Below the pieces are notes generated by a model. It was not told the origin of the DNA. It saw only the letters and a program-made list of their open reading frames with translations, and did no database searches. From the NCBI RefSeq assembly GCF_016908595.1, contig NZ_JAFBEC010000001.1:310001-374000 (forward strand): 64,000 bases of DNA, in the 5' to 3' direction. Below, piece after piece: positions 53,421 to 63,131 of the stretch. The position numbers and the translations under genes were made by a program. The stretch is from Geomicrobium sediminis (lineage in GTDB: Bacteria > Bacillota > Bacilli > Bacillales > Marinococcaceae). Each line of letters opens with the position of its first letter. Within the stretch, counting starts at the first letter, position 1.

Positions 53421-56414
53421 TTGAAGAGAAAGCGATTTGTACCACTTGTACTTCTCATCGGCTTATCTCTTGCTATATGGGTAGGCGCATTCGTGGTTGC
53501 ACAAAGTGAAAATGTAACCTTTGAAGATCCTATGTTAGAACAAGCGATGCGAGAAGAATTGCAAATTGAAGAAGGGGAGCCAATTAAGCAAGAGGACATC
53601 TTTGCGGCTTCAAGCCTTAACCTTTCTTCAATGCAAATTACCAATTTAGAAGGGCTAGAGAAATTTGAAAACCTCACATCTTTAAATCTAGCTGACAACA
53701 AAATTACAGATATCTCTCACATTGGTTCGTTAGAGAGACTTGAGGATTTGAACATAGAGAACAATCAAGTTACTGATCTGACCCCACTTGAAAACAATTC
53801 TTCTCTTATTAGCTTAAACATTAGAGAAAACAATGTTTCCTCACTAGAACCATTGTTGGAACTTATTTATCTAACAGAACTAAACGTTCGAGAGAACCGT
53901 ATTGTTGACGTGGAACCTTTACGATCGTTAACTCAACTGGAAGATGTCAATTTAAGATACAACGAAATTGCTTCTATTGAGCCAATTATTGATTTACCTG
54001 TATTACGCGATCGCATTTATGTTGAAGGCAATCCATTAGAAGATGCTCTACTTTTATCGTCGATTTACGATGAAGTTAGCAACATTGATATTCCAAGACC
54101 TGAGTATACAATAGAGTTTTCAGAGGAACCAGGAGTTCAAACAGAACCTATTGAAGTAGAGTTAAGCACTGCTGGCGACCTTGAAGGAATAATACGCTAC
54201 TCCGTCGATAATAGTGAAGTTACGGAAGATTCACCTGTATATAATAACCCTTTAACCCTTGACGAGAATACAAATTTAAGAGCTAAGTTTTTCCCTTCAA
54301 CTGGTGAATCAACAAATGAATATGGAAACTCCTATATCATCCAAGAAGATTCCACATTACCAATCATAGCAATTTCTACAGATGAGCGTAATTTGTATGA
54401 TGAACAATACGGAATTTACGTGCCGGGAATCTATTACGATGAAGAACGACCGAACCAAACAGGGAACTATATGCAAAGTGGTCAAGAATGGGAACGCCCA
54501 GTATTTATGCAAATGTTTGATCCAGATGAAGGAACCGTTTTGTCTCAGCATGCAGGAATTCGAATCCATGGCGGTCAGTCTGCCACTGTAGATCGAAAAT
54601 CTTTGCGTTTTTATGCTAGACAAGAATACGGTGAACCACGTTTTGAACATCCGTTATTTGGAGAAGACGAACGTGATGTATTTAATCGCTTTATTCTTCG
54701 TAATTCTGGACAAGATTGGAATCGAACCTTATTTCGAGATGCCATGATGCAAGAACTTGTATCTGATTTAAATATGGAAACACAACTATATCAGCCTGTA
54801 ACGCTATACGTTAATGGTGAAAGCTGGGGCATTTACAACATTCGTGAACGTTATGACCATCATTACTTTAGATTTGCACATAACGTCCAACAAGAGCACC
54901 TTGATTATCTTGAAAAGAACGGAGAAGTTATTGAAGGTACAAACGAAGACTATAAGCAACTACTTGCTTACATCCGTGAAAACGGAGTAGAGTCTGATCA
55001 GAACTTAGAGGTTGTTAGCCAAGAGATGGACCTCGATAACTTCTTAGATTATTATATCTCTCAAATTTATTTCGGTAATACAGATTGGCCACATAATAAC
55101 ATCGATTTTTGGCGTGAGCGTCCTAATGGAAAATGGCGTTGGTTATTGTACGATACCGATTTTGGCTTCTCATTGCCTGCAAGTGGTCGAAACGCTGCAC
55201 ACAACACATTAGCCTGGGCTACAGGAGAAGCTAGGGAAGCTTGGTCAACATTCCTTTTTAGTTCCTTACTGGAAAACGAGGACTTTAGAAATGAATTTAT
55301 TCAACGTTCCGCTCAATATTTAAATACCAATTTCAATCCTGAAACGGTTGTCTCTACAATCGATGAGATGGCAAATACTATTGAGCCTGAAATCCCTGCT
55401 CATATTGAACGTTGGGGTGAACCTGCCTCAATTGAAAATTGGGAAGGACAAGTCAACAGTTTAAGAACTTTTGCAGATGATCGTCCTATGTATTTAAGAA
55501 ATCATTATGCGAACGAATTTAACCTCAATGGAATTGCAGAAATGACGATCGAAGACATTTCCGGAAGCCAACTAACCATTGCAAATCAAACGTTTGAAGC
55601 CCATAACGGTTGGAACGGTCACTATTACACTGATACGCCACTAACTGTTCAATTTGAGGACCAAGACAACAGCAACGTAGAAGTCGAAACCTCAAATGAA
55701 AACGTGGCAACCATTAACACCGAAAACGAGATCATTTTACAAGAACAAGGTGAGGCTACTGTAAGCTTTACGACTACTGAAGGTGACCCTTTACTCACAG
55801 TTAGTTTTAAAGTAGAACATTTGCCAGACCAACATTCATTAACACTAGATGCAAATGACACTAGTCAATTTGAACTTGAAAATGTATCACACTATCGCAC
55901 TTCAGACAGTACAATTCTAAAAGTAGATTCCGACGGCAATTACGAAACCGGTCAAGCTGGACGAGCAACTATTAGCGGTTTTAATGACGCCAATGATCTT
56001 GTGGCAACTTTTGATGTGATAGTAATTGATACCATTACAGAAGAAGAGGAAATACTAGCTGGTGATCGCGCCATCTTTTATGACGGGGAATGGGAACGTG
56101 CAACGCCTCGAGAATCTGGCTTTTCCTATAAAACTTCCAGTGCTGGTGATCTAGCTACATTCACATTTGAAGGAACAGGCTTTCAATGGTATGGAATGCA
56201 AGGTGGCGAACATGGTACGGCTAACGTTTATATTAATGACGAACTCGTTGACACGGTCGATACGTATGGTGAAACGAGTAACCATGAACTTCTCTATGAA
56301 ATAAACAACCTTGATCATGCCGTACATGAAGTGGTTATTGAAGTAACCGATGAAAAGAATGAATCATCTAAGGGGCAATCGATTTATATAAACTCCTTTT
56401 CATTCGAGCGATAA
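53421..56414 (+). CDS. Membrane-anchored CotH-type kinase with leucine-rich repeats, copy 2
   Basis: This 997-residue paralogue of the protein at 42.0 kb has the same order: anchor (about 6-27), LRRs (about 55-210), chitobiase-C-like beta domain (about 225-300, IRYSVDNSEVTEDSP), CotH domain (about 305-600), Ig-like domains and a terminal beta-sandwich (FEGTGFQWYGMQGGEHG). Catalytic-type residues are D555 in TDWPHNN and D578/D580 in YDTDFGF. FILRNSGQDWNRTLFRDAMM is identical in both copies. Start is TTG at 53421, seven nt after AGGAGGT. Its position directly after secA2-slaP links it to the export system; kinase activity and substrate are inferred. Confidence 0.88.
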   Translation: MKRKRFVPLVLLIGLSLAIWVGAFVVAQSENVTFEDPMLEQAMREELQIEEGEPIKQEDIFAASSLNLSSMQITNLEGLEKFENLTSLNLADNKITDISHIGSLERLEDLNIENNQVTDLTPLENNSSLISLNIRENNVSSLEPLLELIYLTELNVRENRIVDVEPLRSLTQLEDVNLRYNEIASIEPIIDLPVLRDRIYVEGNPLEDALLLSSIYDEVSNIDIPRPEYTIEFSEEPGVQTEPIEVELSTAGDLEGIIRYSVDNSEVTEDSPVYNNPLTLDENTNLRAKFFPSTGESTNEYGNSYIIQEDSTLPIIAISTDERNLYDEQYGIYVPGIYYDEERPNQTGNYMQSGQEWERPVFMQMFDPDEGTVLSQHAGIRIHGGQSATVDRKSLRFYARQEYGEPRFEHPLFGEDERDVFNRFILRNSGQDWNRTLFRDAMMQELVSDLNMETQLYQPVTLYVNGESWGIYNIRERYDHHYFRFAHNVQQEHLDYLEKNGEVIEGTNEDYKQLLAYIRENGVESDQNLEVVSQEMDLDNFLDYYISQIYFGNTDWPHNNIDFWRERPNGKWRWLLYDTDFGFSLPASGRNAAHNTLAWATGEAREAWSTFLFSSLLENEDFRNEFIQRSAQYLNTNFNPETVVSTIDEMANTIEPEIPAHIERWGEPASIENWEGQVNSLRTFADDRPMYLRNHYANEFNLNGIAEMTIEDISGSQLTIANQTFEAHNGWNGHYYTDTPLTVQFEDQDNSNVEVETSNENVATINTENEIILQEQGEATVSFTTTEGDPLLTVSFKVEHLPDQHSLTLDANDTSQFELENVSHYRTSDSTILKVDSDGNYETGQAGRATISGFNDANDLVATFDVIVIDTITEEEEILAGDRAIFYDGEWERATPRESGFSYKTSSAGDLATFTFEGTGFQWYGMQGGEHGTANVYINDELVDTVDTYGETSNHELLYEINNLDHAVHEVVIEVTDEKNESSKGQSIYINSFSFER

Positions 56415-56510
56415 CCCTGCTATATTACATTTAATAAATCGTTTAGACTTTGTTGGATGTGAAGAATATCGTTATCGTATCGGAGTGAACGTACTAGTAA
56501 TAGCTATAAC

Positions 56511-56543
56511 AAAAACCCTAGTCTAATATAGACTAGGGTTTTT
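56511..56543. terminator. Bidirectional terminator between CotH-LRR copy 2 and the SLH glycosidase
   Basis: AAAAACCCTAGTCTA and TAGACTAGGGTTTTT are perfect inverted copies around a three-base loop, with T runs on both strands. Confidence 0.95.
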
Positions 56544-56546
56544 GAT

Positions 56547-58742
56547 CTACTCTTCAAAATGGTTAATTAAGCGGTGCATAAAGGTTGCAAAGTGCGCTCT
56601 GGAAATCGGCTCTCCAGGTCGAAAAGTCTCGTCAGAATAACCAGTTGTTACCCCTATTGATGCAAGAGCTTGAATCGCTTCATATTGTTCCATTTCCGGT
56701 GTTACATCTTTAAATTCAATTTCCCCTTCTACAGAACTTAAATCATACGCACGATACAAGATTAGAGCCATTTGACCACGAGTTAGATTGTTTCCTGGAT
56801 TAAACTTACCCGTCGATGTGCTTCCTCTTATCCATCCTTTTTCAGTTGCAATTGCAATTTCAGAATACATTCCATGAGTTTCATTTACATCTCTATAACC
56901 CGGATCACTAGCAGAGGAATCTTCTAATCCAAACTCCCTCACTAGCACAGCAGCTACATGCTGCCGTAAAACGTTTTGACTCGGTCGAAACGTTTGGTCT
57001 GAATACCCTCTAAAAAAGCCTCTGTCTACCCCAAAAAGTATACTTTCATATGAAGGATGAGATGTGGGAACATCCTGGAATGGAGAAGCTTCCGTCACTG
57101 TAACTGGCACCTTCGTCTCTGCCTTACCAATAGTTACAATGACTTCGCCGTCTCCGGCACTCGTAGCATGGAAACGACCACGACTATCAATTCGACCTAT
57201 GTTTCCTACAACTTCTTTTTCGACTAGTAATCCGTCATAGCGAATTTCATTCCCATTAGAATCTTTCGGCTTTACATCGAGATTCGTTCGCCCGTCAACA
57301 GAAGTCGTAATCGATGTTGGCAATCCAAAATCATGAATGATATTCGTTGAAGAAATCGGTCTTCTTGCAATTTGGCTACCTTCAACTGAATAAGAAATCC
57401 CACCTGAGCCCACGTTTTGAACCGTTACTTGCCCATTTAATACTTCTCCTACCGAAGCGCTCACCCTTAGTTCGCCATTCGATTCGTCACTAGAGACTTT
57501 CTGTCCAATCCCATTTAACACGTCAACAGAAACAGGAAATGTTGAACCAACGAGAAATTGATTTCCACTGCCAAAACTTATGCTCGCTTGCACAGGCACA
57601 GAAAGATCACCTGTATACCCAACGAGGAGTGCCGATGGAACTGGACGCAGCCAGCCTGTACGATTTAAAGCACGTAAATTATTGTATTGTCTACCCACGA
57701 GTGTAGACGACCCACCACCATCAAAGTTCAATGCTGAATGCGCACCTAATTTCTTCATATGTTCAGCTAACTGCAACATGTTCATGTTTCGTGTCGTTAC
57801 CATAAACACTTCTTGTCCATCGCGACTTACTCCGACAGCCGCTCGCTCAGTAACTTGTTGCGCACGCCAAGAATTAAGATCCATGCTAACGTCTACTTGG
57901 CCGTTTCTAACGAGTTGTGGACCACTACCTAGCATTAACTCGGCATCGCGCCATTTCGAGTCAATCGACGCTTCAATTTTCACTGAATCTCCAGGGCTTA
58001 AATGACGTAAGTGATCTGCACCATCTCCGTGACCTGATAAGACAAAACCTGTACTAGGAATTCGACTATTACCTGGCTGACCGTAAGAGCCTACGGTTTC
58101 TACTGTGCCTTCAATTACTTCACCAAATCCGAAATTTTGTACAGCATCTCGTTCCGCACCTCTAACAACAACCTCCACACCATATTCATTCGTTCCTGTT
58201 CGCTCATGTATATATTGAGATGTATATAAACTAACAGAGTTTGCCGACCGTTCAGCATTCATATTATGTATCGAGAATTCTCGACTTCCACTACTCGCTC
58301 GTAAACGACTCTCAAAACGATCAATCATTGCCGTCCCATCACTCATGATCCCAAAAGCAATCGGATGTTGACGATAATGACTGCTATCTGGTGAATTTCT
58401 GCCATAATTAATAATTTTATTATGATCTGTAATTAAGCTAAATGATGGTTGATCGCGGTGATTCATATCAAAAAACGTTGCATTCACGGCACCTACAACA
58501 GCAAAACCGTCCCTTGATGCACGTTCTGCATGTGAAAGTGTGGATGTTAACTGGTTCAAAGGTTGTGAATAGGAGACACCCATCTTCGTATGAACGTCAT
58601 TAAGATTGACTTTTAAATGATGATTCCCCTGACTACTTTCATGGTTGACTCCCGTTGACAATGACTGCGCCCCCGCATCCGCAATCATTAATGGCCCTAC
58701 TATTGCACATACTCCAAGTGCTCGCAACAACCGTTTCCCCAC
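56547..58742 (-). CDS. SLH-anchored phosphodiester glycosidase-like protein (NAGPA family)
   Basis: This exported 731-residue protein has a signal peptide (about 1-25, ending ADAGA) and an N-terminal NAGPA-type domain (about 90-370) with VVGAVNATFFDM, GSGPQLVRNGQ, RAAVGVSRDG and NFDGGGSSTLVG. Beta domains follow (about 375-545), then three C-terminal SLH repeats (about 550-730; FRGYSDQTFRPSQNVLRQ and TTGYSDETFRPGEPISRA). NAGPA-family enzymes remove N-acetylglucosamine-1-phosphate from phosphodiesters; bacterial ones act on wall polymers. Start is GTG at 58742 with GGTGGGG eight nt upstream; the ATG eight codons earlier overlaps a probable -10 box (TATTAT). Confidence 0.9.
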   Translation of the reverse strand: MGKRLLRALGVCAIVGPLMIADAGAQSLSTGVNHESSQGNHHLKVNLNDVHTKMGVSYSQPLNQLTSTLSHAERASRDGFAVVGAVNATFFDMNHRDQPSFSLITDHNKIINYGRNSPDSSHYRQHPIAFGIMSDGTAMIDRFESRLRASSGSREFSIHNMNAERSANSVSLYTSQYIHERTGTNEYGVEVVVRGAERDAVQNFGFGEVIEGTVETVGSYGQPGNSRIPSTGFVLSGHGDGADHLRHLSPGDSVKIEASIDSKWRDAELMLGSGPQLVRNGQVDVSMDLNSWRAQQVTERAAVGVSRDGQEVFMVTTRNMNMLQLAEHMKKLGAHSALNFDGGGSSTLVGRQYNNLRALNRTGWLRPVPSALLVGYTGDLSVPVQASISFGSGNQFLVGSTFPVSVDVLNGIGQKVSSDESNGELRVSASVGEVLNGQVTVQNVGSGGISYSVEGSQIARRPISSTNIIHDFGLPTSITTSVDGRTNLDVKPKDSNGNEIRYDGLLVEKEVVGNIGRIDSRGRFHATSAGDGEVIVTIGKAETKVPVTVTEASPFQDVPTSHPSYESILFGVDRGFFRGYSDQTFRPSQNVLRQHVAAVLVREFGLEDSSASDPGYRDVNETHGMYSEIAIATEKGWIRGSTSTGKFNPGNNLTRGQMALILYRAYDLSSVEGEIEFKDVTPEMEQYEAIQALASIGVTTGYSDETFRPGEPISRAHFATFMHRLINHFEE

Positions 58743-59063
58743 GACAAAAACCCCACCTTTTTTCATAGTATAATAGGTGTAGCTTAAGTGAAAGTCATTA
58801 AACTGTCAATACTTGGAGAATAATGCAAATAAGTGTCTAATACCTGCTAAATCGGACGGTTTGTGTAACGTTGCAGTGCGAATAACGTTGGTATGAGTAG
58901 AAAGATAGGAATAATTGTCGGAACCAAACGAAATCACCTATCGATTTTGTAGGTCACGGTGTATAATGAAAGCATTGTGCTTGTTTCCAAGAAGCAAGTA
59001 TAGGAGTTTGTTTTTGTGAGGTGAATGGCATGCGCTCTACGTTTAGAGGCGCAGCTTCTATAT
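58743..59063. other. 321-base gap upstream of the csaB operon
   Basis: The gap separates the divergent SLH glycosidase and csaB. A perfect TATAAT at 58962-58967 is the likely -10 of the csaB operon, though no good -35 is placed 17 nt before it. A short frame (ATG 59030 to TAA 59098, 22 residues) has GAGG eight nt upstream and overlaps the chosen csaB start; it may be a leader peptide or chance. Confidence 0.5.
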
Positions 59064-60239
59064 ATGAGAGTTGGGATTATTGGAAATTACGGACATAACA
59101 ACAATGGAGATGAGGCGATTCTTCTCGGTATACTTTCGCAACTCGAAGTGATTGGGATACCTAAAGAAGAAGTCGTCGTATTTAGCAACCATCCAGCCAT
59201 AACCACTAAACAGTATAACGTAAAGGCCGTTCCGCTCGTAATAAAGAAAGGAACAGCTGCAAGTTCAGCGCTTGCTACGATTAAAGCTGCTAAACATATA
59301 ATGAAAGATTTGGAACTCGTCATCATTGGCGGCGGTGGATTGTTAATGGATATGTACCGAAGAGACGCGCCTTTGTATAGCATGCTCGGTACGACCGCCA
59401 AAAAATGCGGTTGTAAACTTATCATTCATTCTGTAGGTGCAGGACCTATTCGAACGGTAGTCGGGAAGTTTTTCTTAAAAAGACTTGTGAATGCGGCTGA
59501 TCACGTGAGTGTTCGTGATGTACCTTCACAACAACTGATTGCTTCTATTTCAAACAGAAAAGATATTAAAGTCGTTGCAGACCCAGCATTTGCAATTCCA
59601 ATGCCACCTAAACGAAAACATACAGAACGCCTCACTAAAATTGGGATGACAGCAGCTCCTTATTACAGTCAACAATATTGGCCCGTACATGATGAAAGCA
59701 AGTACCAACAATACATTCAAGGAATGGCTTTTGCTGCTGACCAACTCATTGAAACGCATGATGCAACTATCACTTTCTTCTCAACAAAATATCCACAAGA
59801 CATTGAAGTAAGTAAGGATATTCAAGCGTTGATGACCCATCAAGAACGGACAATGATTATTGATCAACAACTACTTCCACATGACATCATGCGTGTCTCC
59901 TCTGAACAAGACTTAATTATTGGCACAAGGCTTCACTCTTTAATATTATCTGTGACGGTAGGAACGCCTGTAATTGGTGTTGAGTATCATCATAAAGTTC
60001 GCCACTTTATGGAATCGATTGATGAAAGTTCCTTTAGCTTAGAGATTGGCAAGCACGGTAATGGCATCGTGACACTCATCAATGATATACAGAGCCATTG
60101 GAATGAAACGCAACAAAGGGTTGCTCACAAATCCAGCAAATTGCACCGTGAATCGTTTAAGAGTCTGGAAAATATCGAATGGTTATACGACCATTCCGTA
60201 CAAAAACGTCAAGAAAGTGATGGTGGACAACCCTCATGA
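59064..60239 (+). CDS. csaB: Polysaccharide pyruvyl transferase CsaB
   Basis: CsaB adds ketal-pyruvate to the secondary cell-wall polysaccharide, the ligand of SLH domains. The 391-residue protein starts MRVGIIGNYGHNNNGDEAIL, typical of the family, with VIIGGGGLLMD (about 82-92), IHSVGAGPIRT and GTRLHSLILSVTVGTPVIG (about 293-312). Start is uncertain: the ATG at 59064 matches the family but lacks a good site, and the in-frame ATG at 59025 has GAGG only three nt away. It overlaps the next gene by ATGA. Three SLH or SLH-dependent partners lie in the same 20 kb. Confidence 0.92.
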   Translation: MRVGIIGNYGHNNNGDEAILLGILSQLEVIGIPKEEVVVFSNHPAITTKQYNVKAVPLVIKKGTAASSALATIKAAKHIMKDLELVIIGGGGLLMDMYRRDAPLYSMLGTTAKKCGCKLIIHSVGAGPIRTVVGKFFLKRLVNAADHVSVRDVPSQQLIASISNRKDIKVVADPAFAIPMPPKRKHTERLTKIGMTAAPYYSQQYWPVHDESKYQQYIQGMAFAADQLIETHDATITFFSTKYPQDIEVSKDIQALMTHQERTMIIDQQLLPHDIMRVSSEQDLIIGTRLHSLILSVTVGTPVIGVEYHHKVRHFMESIDESSFSLEIGKHGNGIVTLINDIQSHWNETQQRVAHKSSKLHRESFKSLENIEWLYDHSVQKRQESDGGQPS

Positions 60240-61579
60240 ACATCTTTGCTTATCCGAAAGAAAAAGCCAATCAACTCGCTTTGACAGGTGTCCTATTACT
60301 CGTTTTTTGGACGACGATTAACCTACTTTTCACACGAGTATGGTCAATTTTCCCTGGAGTTGTTGGCTATCTAGGTGAAGCATTACTCGTCGCCCTTCTC
60401 GGGTATGTTCTTTTTCACCCTGAACTCGGTCGTAAACATATTTGGACGAAGTTAAAAAACCCGATTAATTTTAGCTTCCTTTTGTTCGTTGCTTTTGCAT
60501 TTGTAAGTATGTTTTTAAATAACGTTCCATTTGCACAAGGAATTTTTGGTCTAAGAGCATTGTTCCAATTCGTACTACTTGTCATCATCGTACTAATGCT
60601 CGATATTCCAACAACTTGGGTAAAGAAATTATTTTATTTAATTATTGGAATGGCTTTTGTGCAATCCGTTGTTGGGATCTTCCAAGTGATTCTGGGCATC
60701 CCACTGCCACTACATAATATGGAAGAACGAAGAAGTGTTGCGATTGGTGAGGAAATTCGTGCCTTTGGTTTTATGGACTCAAGTAACACGCTTGCAGGAT
60801 TCTTACTCGTCGCTGTACTTCTAATCGTTTTATATCTCTTTATGTACCGAGCAGAAGTACCTAAAAAGCATAAAGTTATTCTCTTATCGATGCTTGCGGT
60901 TATGCTACTAGCTTTAACGCTCACGTTCTCAAGACAGGCATTTTTGGCTTTAATTGGTTGCCTAGGTTTAATTGGTCTTTTATTCCGTCACAACAAAACC
61001 TTCCGAATCATGCTGATCACATCAGTGGGTCTCGGTGTACTGTTTGTCATCGGATATGGGCTTGCTCTACTCTTTTTAGAAGGGTTTGCTCAGCGTAACT
61101 TTTACACGTTTGATTTTGAACGGAACTATCGTGTTTTAATGGCATTCGCTGGTTTACAAGTGTTTATGTTCAGTCCAGTAATCGGCGTTGGACCAGGAAT
61201 GTTTGGAAGTAACGCTGCATTTGTCTTTGACTCACCGTTCCACCAATTCATGTATGATATGTTACCGGTACTGATGACGACGGTCGATAACAATGCCCTT
61301 GCAGTGTTTGTGGAATATGGCGTCATTGGAACGGTACTATTCCTATTCTTATTCTGGTCCATATTCAGGTGGATGTTTAAGTTGTCTGACAGTGTAAACC
61401 CAGCTGTACGATGGTTATCCGTATTCGTTATTACGTACGGAATTGCCTTCTTGCTGATGGGCCTACTCTCAACGGCTTGGGAAAACCATCCGTTGTCGAT
61501 CTTCTTCTGGCTATTCTTAGGAATCGTCCTAAATTGGCACCAGAATAACAGACACGTAACAAAGGAGGAAAGCGTCTAA
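60236..61579 (+). CDS. O-antigen ligase/polymerase-like membrane protein (Wzy_C)
   Basis: This 447-residue protein has about 11-12 hydrophobic helices. The typical Wzy_C region LTLTFSRQAFLALIG (about 222-236) lies before a large extracellular loop (about 285-350) with VGPGMFGSNAA. Such proteins polymerise or transfer undecaprenyl-linked oligosaccharides on the outer membrane face. It overlaps csaB and is followed by the glycosyltransferase, which overlaps it by one base (TAATG). The substrate is probably the wall polysaccharide pyruvylated by CsaB; this is by context. Confidence 0.88.
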   Translation: MNIFAYPKEKANQLALTGVLLLVFWTTINLLFTRVWSIFPGVVGYLGEALLVALLGYVLFHPELGRKHIWTKLKNPINFSFLLFVAFAFVSMFLNNVPFAQGIFGLRALFQFVLLVIIVLMLDIPTTWVKKLFYLIIGMAFVQSVVGIFQVILGIPLPLHNMEERRSVAIGEEIRAFGFMDSSNTLAGFLLVAVLLIVLYLFMYRAEVPKKHKVILLSMLAVMLLALTLTFSRQAFLALIGCLGLIGLLFRHNKTFRIMLITSVGLGVLFVIGYGLALLFLEGFAQRNFYTFDFERNYRVLMAFAGLQVFMFSPVIGVGPGMFGSNAAFVFDSPFHQFMYDMLPVLMTTVDNNALAVFVEYGVIGTVLFLFLFWSIFRWMFKLSDSVNPAVRWLSVFVITYGIAFLLMGLLSTAWENHPLSIFFWLFLGIVLNWHQNNRHVTKEESV

Positions 61580-62667
61580 TGCGTGTACTCGTCATTAGTA
61601 ATATGTACCCTGCCCCACAAGCTCCGACGTTTGGTATTTTTGTTCGGAATCAAGTGGAGCAATTACAAGCACATGAACTTGACATCACCGTTGCCGCAAT
61701 TCGTGATCCTCGAAATGGAAAAGCGAATGTCTTAAAGAAATACGCACGTTGGGTACTTGGGACGATGACGCGTTTTTCTACTCGCTATGATTTAGTTCAT
61801 GCCCATTATGCGTTTCCTTCTGGCTGGTTAGCGAAGTTGTATTCGAAAATTCGTCGAGTCCCTTATATCGTCACCGTACACGGTGGTGATTTAAACAAAA
61901 TGGCTAAAAAGGGAGCATTTTTCAAGAAGCAGACAAAAAGCATCCTGAAAAATGCTGCCCATGTCATTGCTGTTGGACCCGCACTTTATGAAGAAATCAT
62001 TCAAGAGTATGGCGTCCCAGAAGATCGTGTTTCCTTGATAAACATGGGCGTGAACCGCAACGTCTTCCATCAAAGAACCGATGTCCCTTCTCCGTTTGAT
62101 AAAGAGAAAAAACACATTCTTTTTGCTGGGAACATCATTAAGCAAAAAGGGATTGTAGAACTTATTCGTGCCTTTCAACACTTGCATGAAGACGACCAAC
62201 AATTACAATTGCATCTCGTTGGTTCCTTCCAATCGGACGCCTTTAAGGATGAAATTGAAAATCTGATTGAAGCACTACACTTGCCTAAGGAATCTGTTCT
62301 CTTCCATGGACCTAAGTCCCAAGATGAGCTCGCAATTCATATGACTTATGCTGACGTATTTGTACTTCCTTCTCATATTGAAGGCTTTGGTCTGGTTGTT
62401 CTTGAATCTATGTCTTGTGGAACCCCTGTCGTTGCTAGTAACGTTGGCGGACTCCCTTCGCTCTTAAGCGATGAAGCTGGTGTACTCGTAGAACCAGAAC
62501 AGCCTGAAAGCTTAAAAAGTGGCATAGACGCTGTCTTATATGATGAATCACTTCGCAAACAGCTCGTTCAAGCAGGGTACAAAAAAGCGGATGCAAATGA
62601 AACCGAAAAGATCATCGCACGAATCATGACGATCTACAACGATACAACAAAGAGGGATGTTTCATGA
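61579..62667 (+). CDS. GT4-family glycosyltransferase
   Basis: This 362-residue cytosolic enzyme has a GT-B fold: N-terminal domain with RVLVISNMYPAPQAP, HAHYAFPSGWLAK and IVTVHGGDLN, and C-terminal domain with ILFAGNIIKQKG and the E-x7-E pattern in PSHIEGFGLVVLESMSCG, followed by VVASNVGG. The family uses nucleotide sugars with retention of configuration. The start overlaps the stop of the Wzy-like gene. Sugar specificity cannot be read. It is the third gene of the csaB operon. Confidence 0.93.
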   Translation: MRVLVISNMYPAPQAPTFGIFVRNQVEQLQAHELDITVAAIRDPRNGKANVLKKYARWVLGTMTRFSTRYDLVHAHYAFPSGWLAKLYSKIRRVPYIVTVHGGDLNKMAKKGAFFKKQTKSILKNAAHVIAVGPALYEEIIQEYGVPEDRVSLINMGVNRNVFHQRTDVPSPFDKEKKHILFAGNIIKQKGIVELIRAFQHLHEDDQQLQLHLVGSFQSDAFKDEIENLIEALHLPKESVLFHGPKSQDELAIHMTYADVFVLPSHIEGFGLVVLESMSCGTPVVASNVGGLPSLLSDEAGVLVEPEQPESLKSGIDAVLYDESLRKQLVQAGYKKADANETEKIIARIMTIYNDTTKRDVS

Positions 62668-63131
62668 AAAGAGTCCTTTTTATTTCATCGGTTGGCGGAC
62701 ATCTGACACAGCTGATGCAATTACAACCACTAATGAACGAATACGAATCACACATGATTACCGAAAAGACAGAGGTTACGAAAGCGCTTAAGAAAGACCA
62801 TCCGAATTTATCCTTTCTTGTCTATGGTGCACGTAATTACCCAGTTCGTTATCTCTTCAAATTCTCGTTTAACATCATCAAATCACTCGTTCTATTTTTA
62901 AAACTGCGACCTGAGGTTGTCGTAACAACAGGTACACACACTGCGGTCCCGATGTGTTACATCGCAAAGTTGTTTCGAAAGAAAGTCATTTACATTGAGA
63001 GCTTTGCGAAAACCGACTCTCCAACGTTATCAGGAAGAATGATTTATCCGATCGCAGATTTGTTTATCGTACAGTGGAAAACGATGTTAAAGCATTATCC
63101 AAAAGCAAAGTACGGGGGGTCAATCTATTGA
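62664..63131 (+). CDS. PssD/Alg14-like glycosyltransferase subunit
   Basis: This 155-residue protein begins MKRVLFISSVGGHLTQLMQL, the Alg14/PssD pattern, with VVTTGTHTAVPMCYIAKL and VIYIESFAKTDSPTLSG. Alg14-like subunits tether Alg13-like catalytic subunits to the membrane and together form a GT28-type transferase. The ATG overlaps the preceding stop (ATGA) and its own stop overlaps the next TTG start, so the pair is tightly coupled. Confidence 0.93.
   Translation: MKRVLFISSVGGHLTQLMQLQPLMNEYESHMITEKTEVTKALKKDHPNLSFLVYGARNYPVRYLFKFSFNIIKSLVLFLKLRPEVVVTTGTHTAVPMCYIAKLFRKKVIYIESFAKTDSPTLSGRMIYPIADLFIVQWKTMLKHYPKAKYGGSIY

Noticed and set aside
57580-58005. 141-codon plus-strand frame inside the SLH glycosidase gene
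   Set aside because: It is antisense to a recognisable catalytic domain; cysteine- and serine-rich shadow composition.
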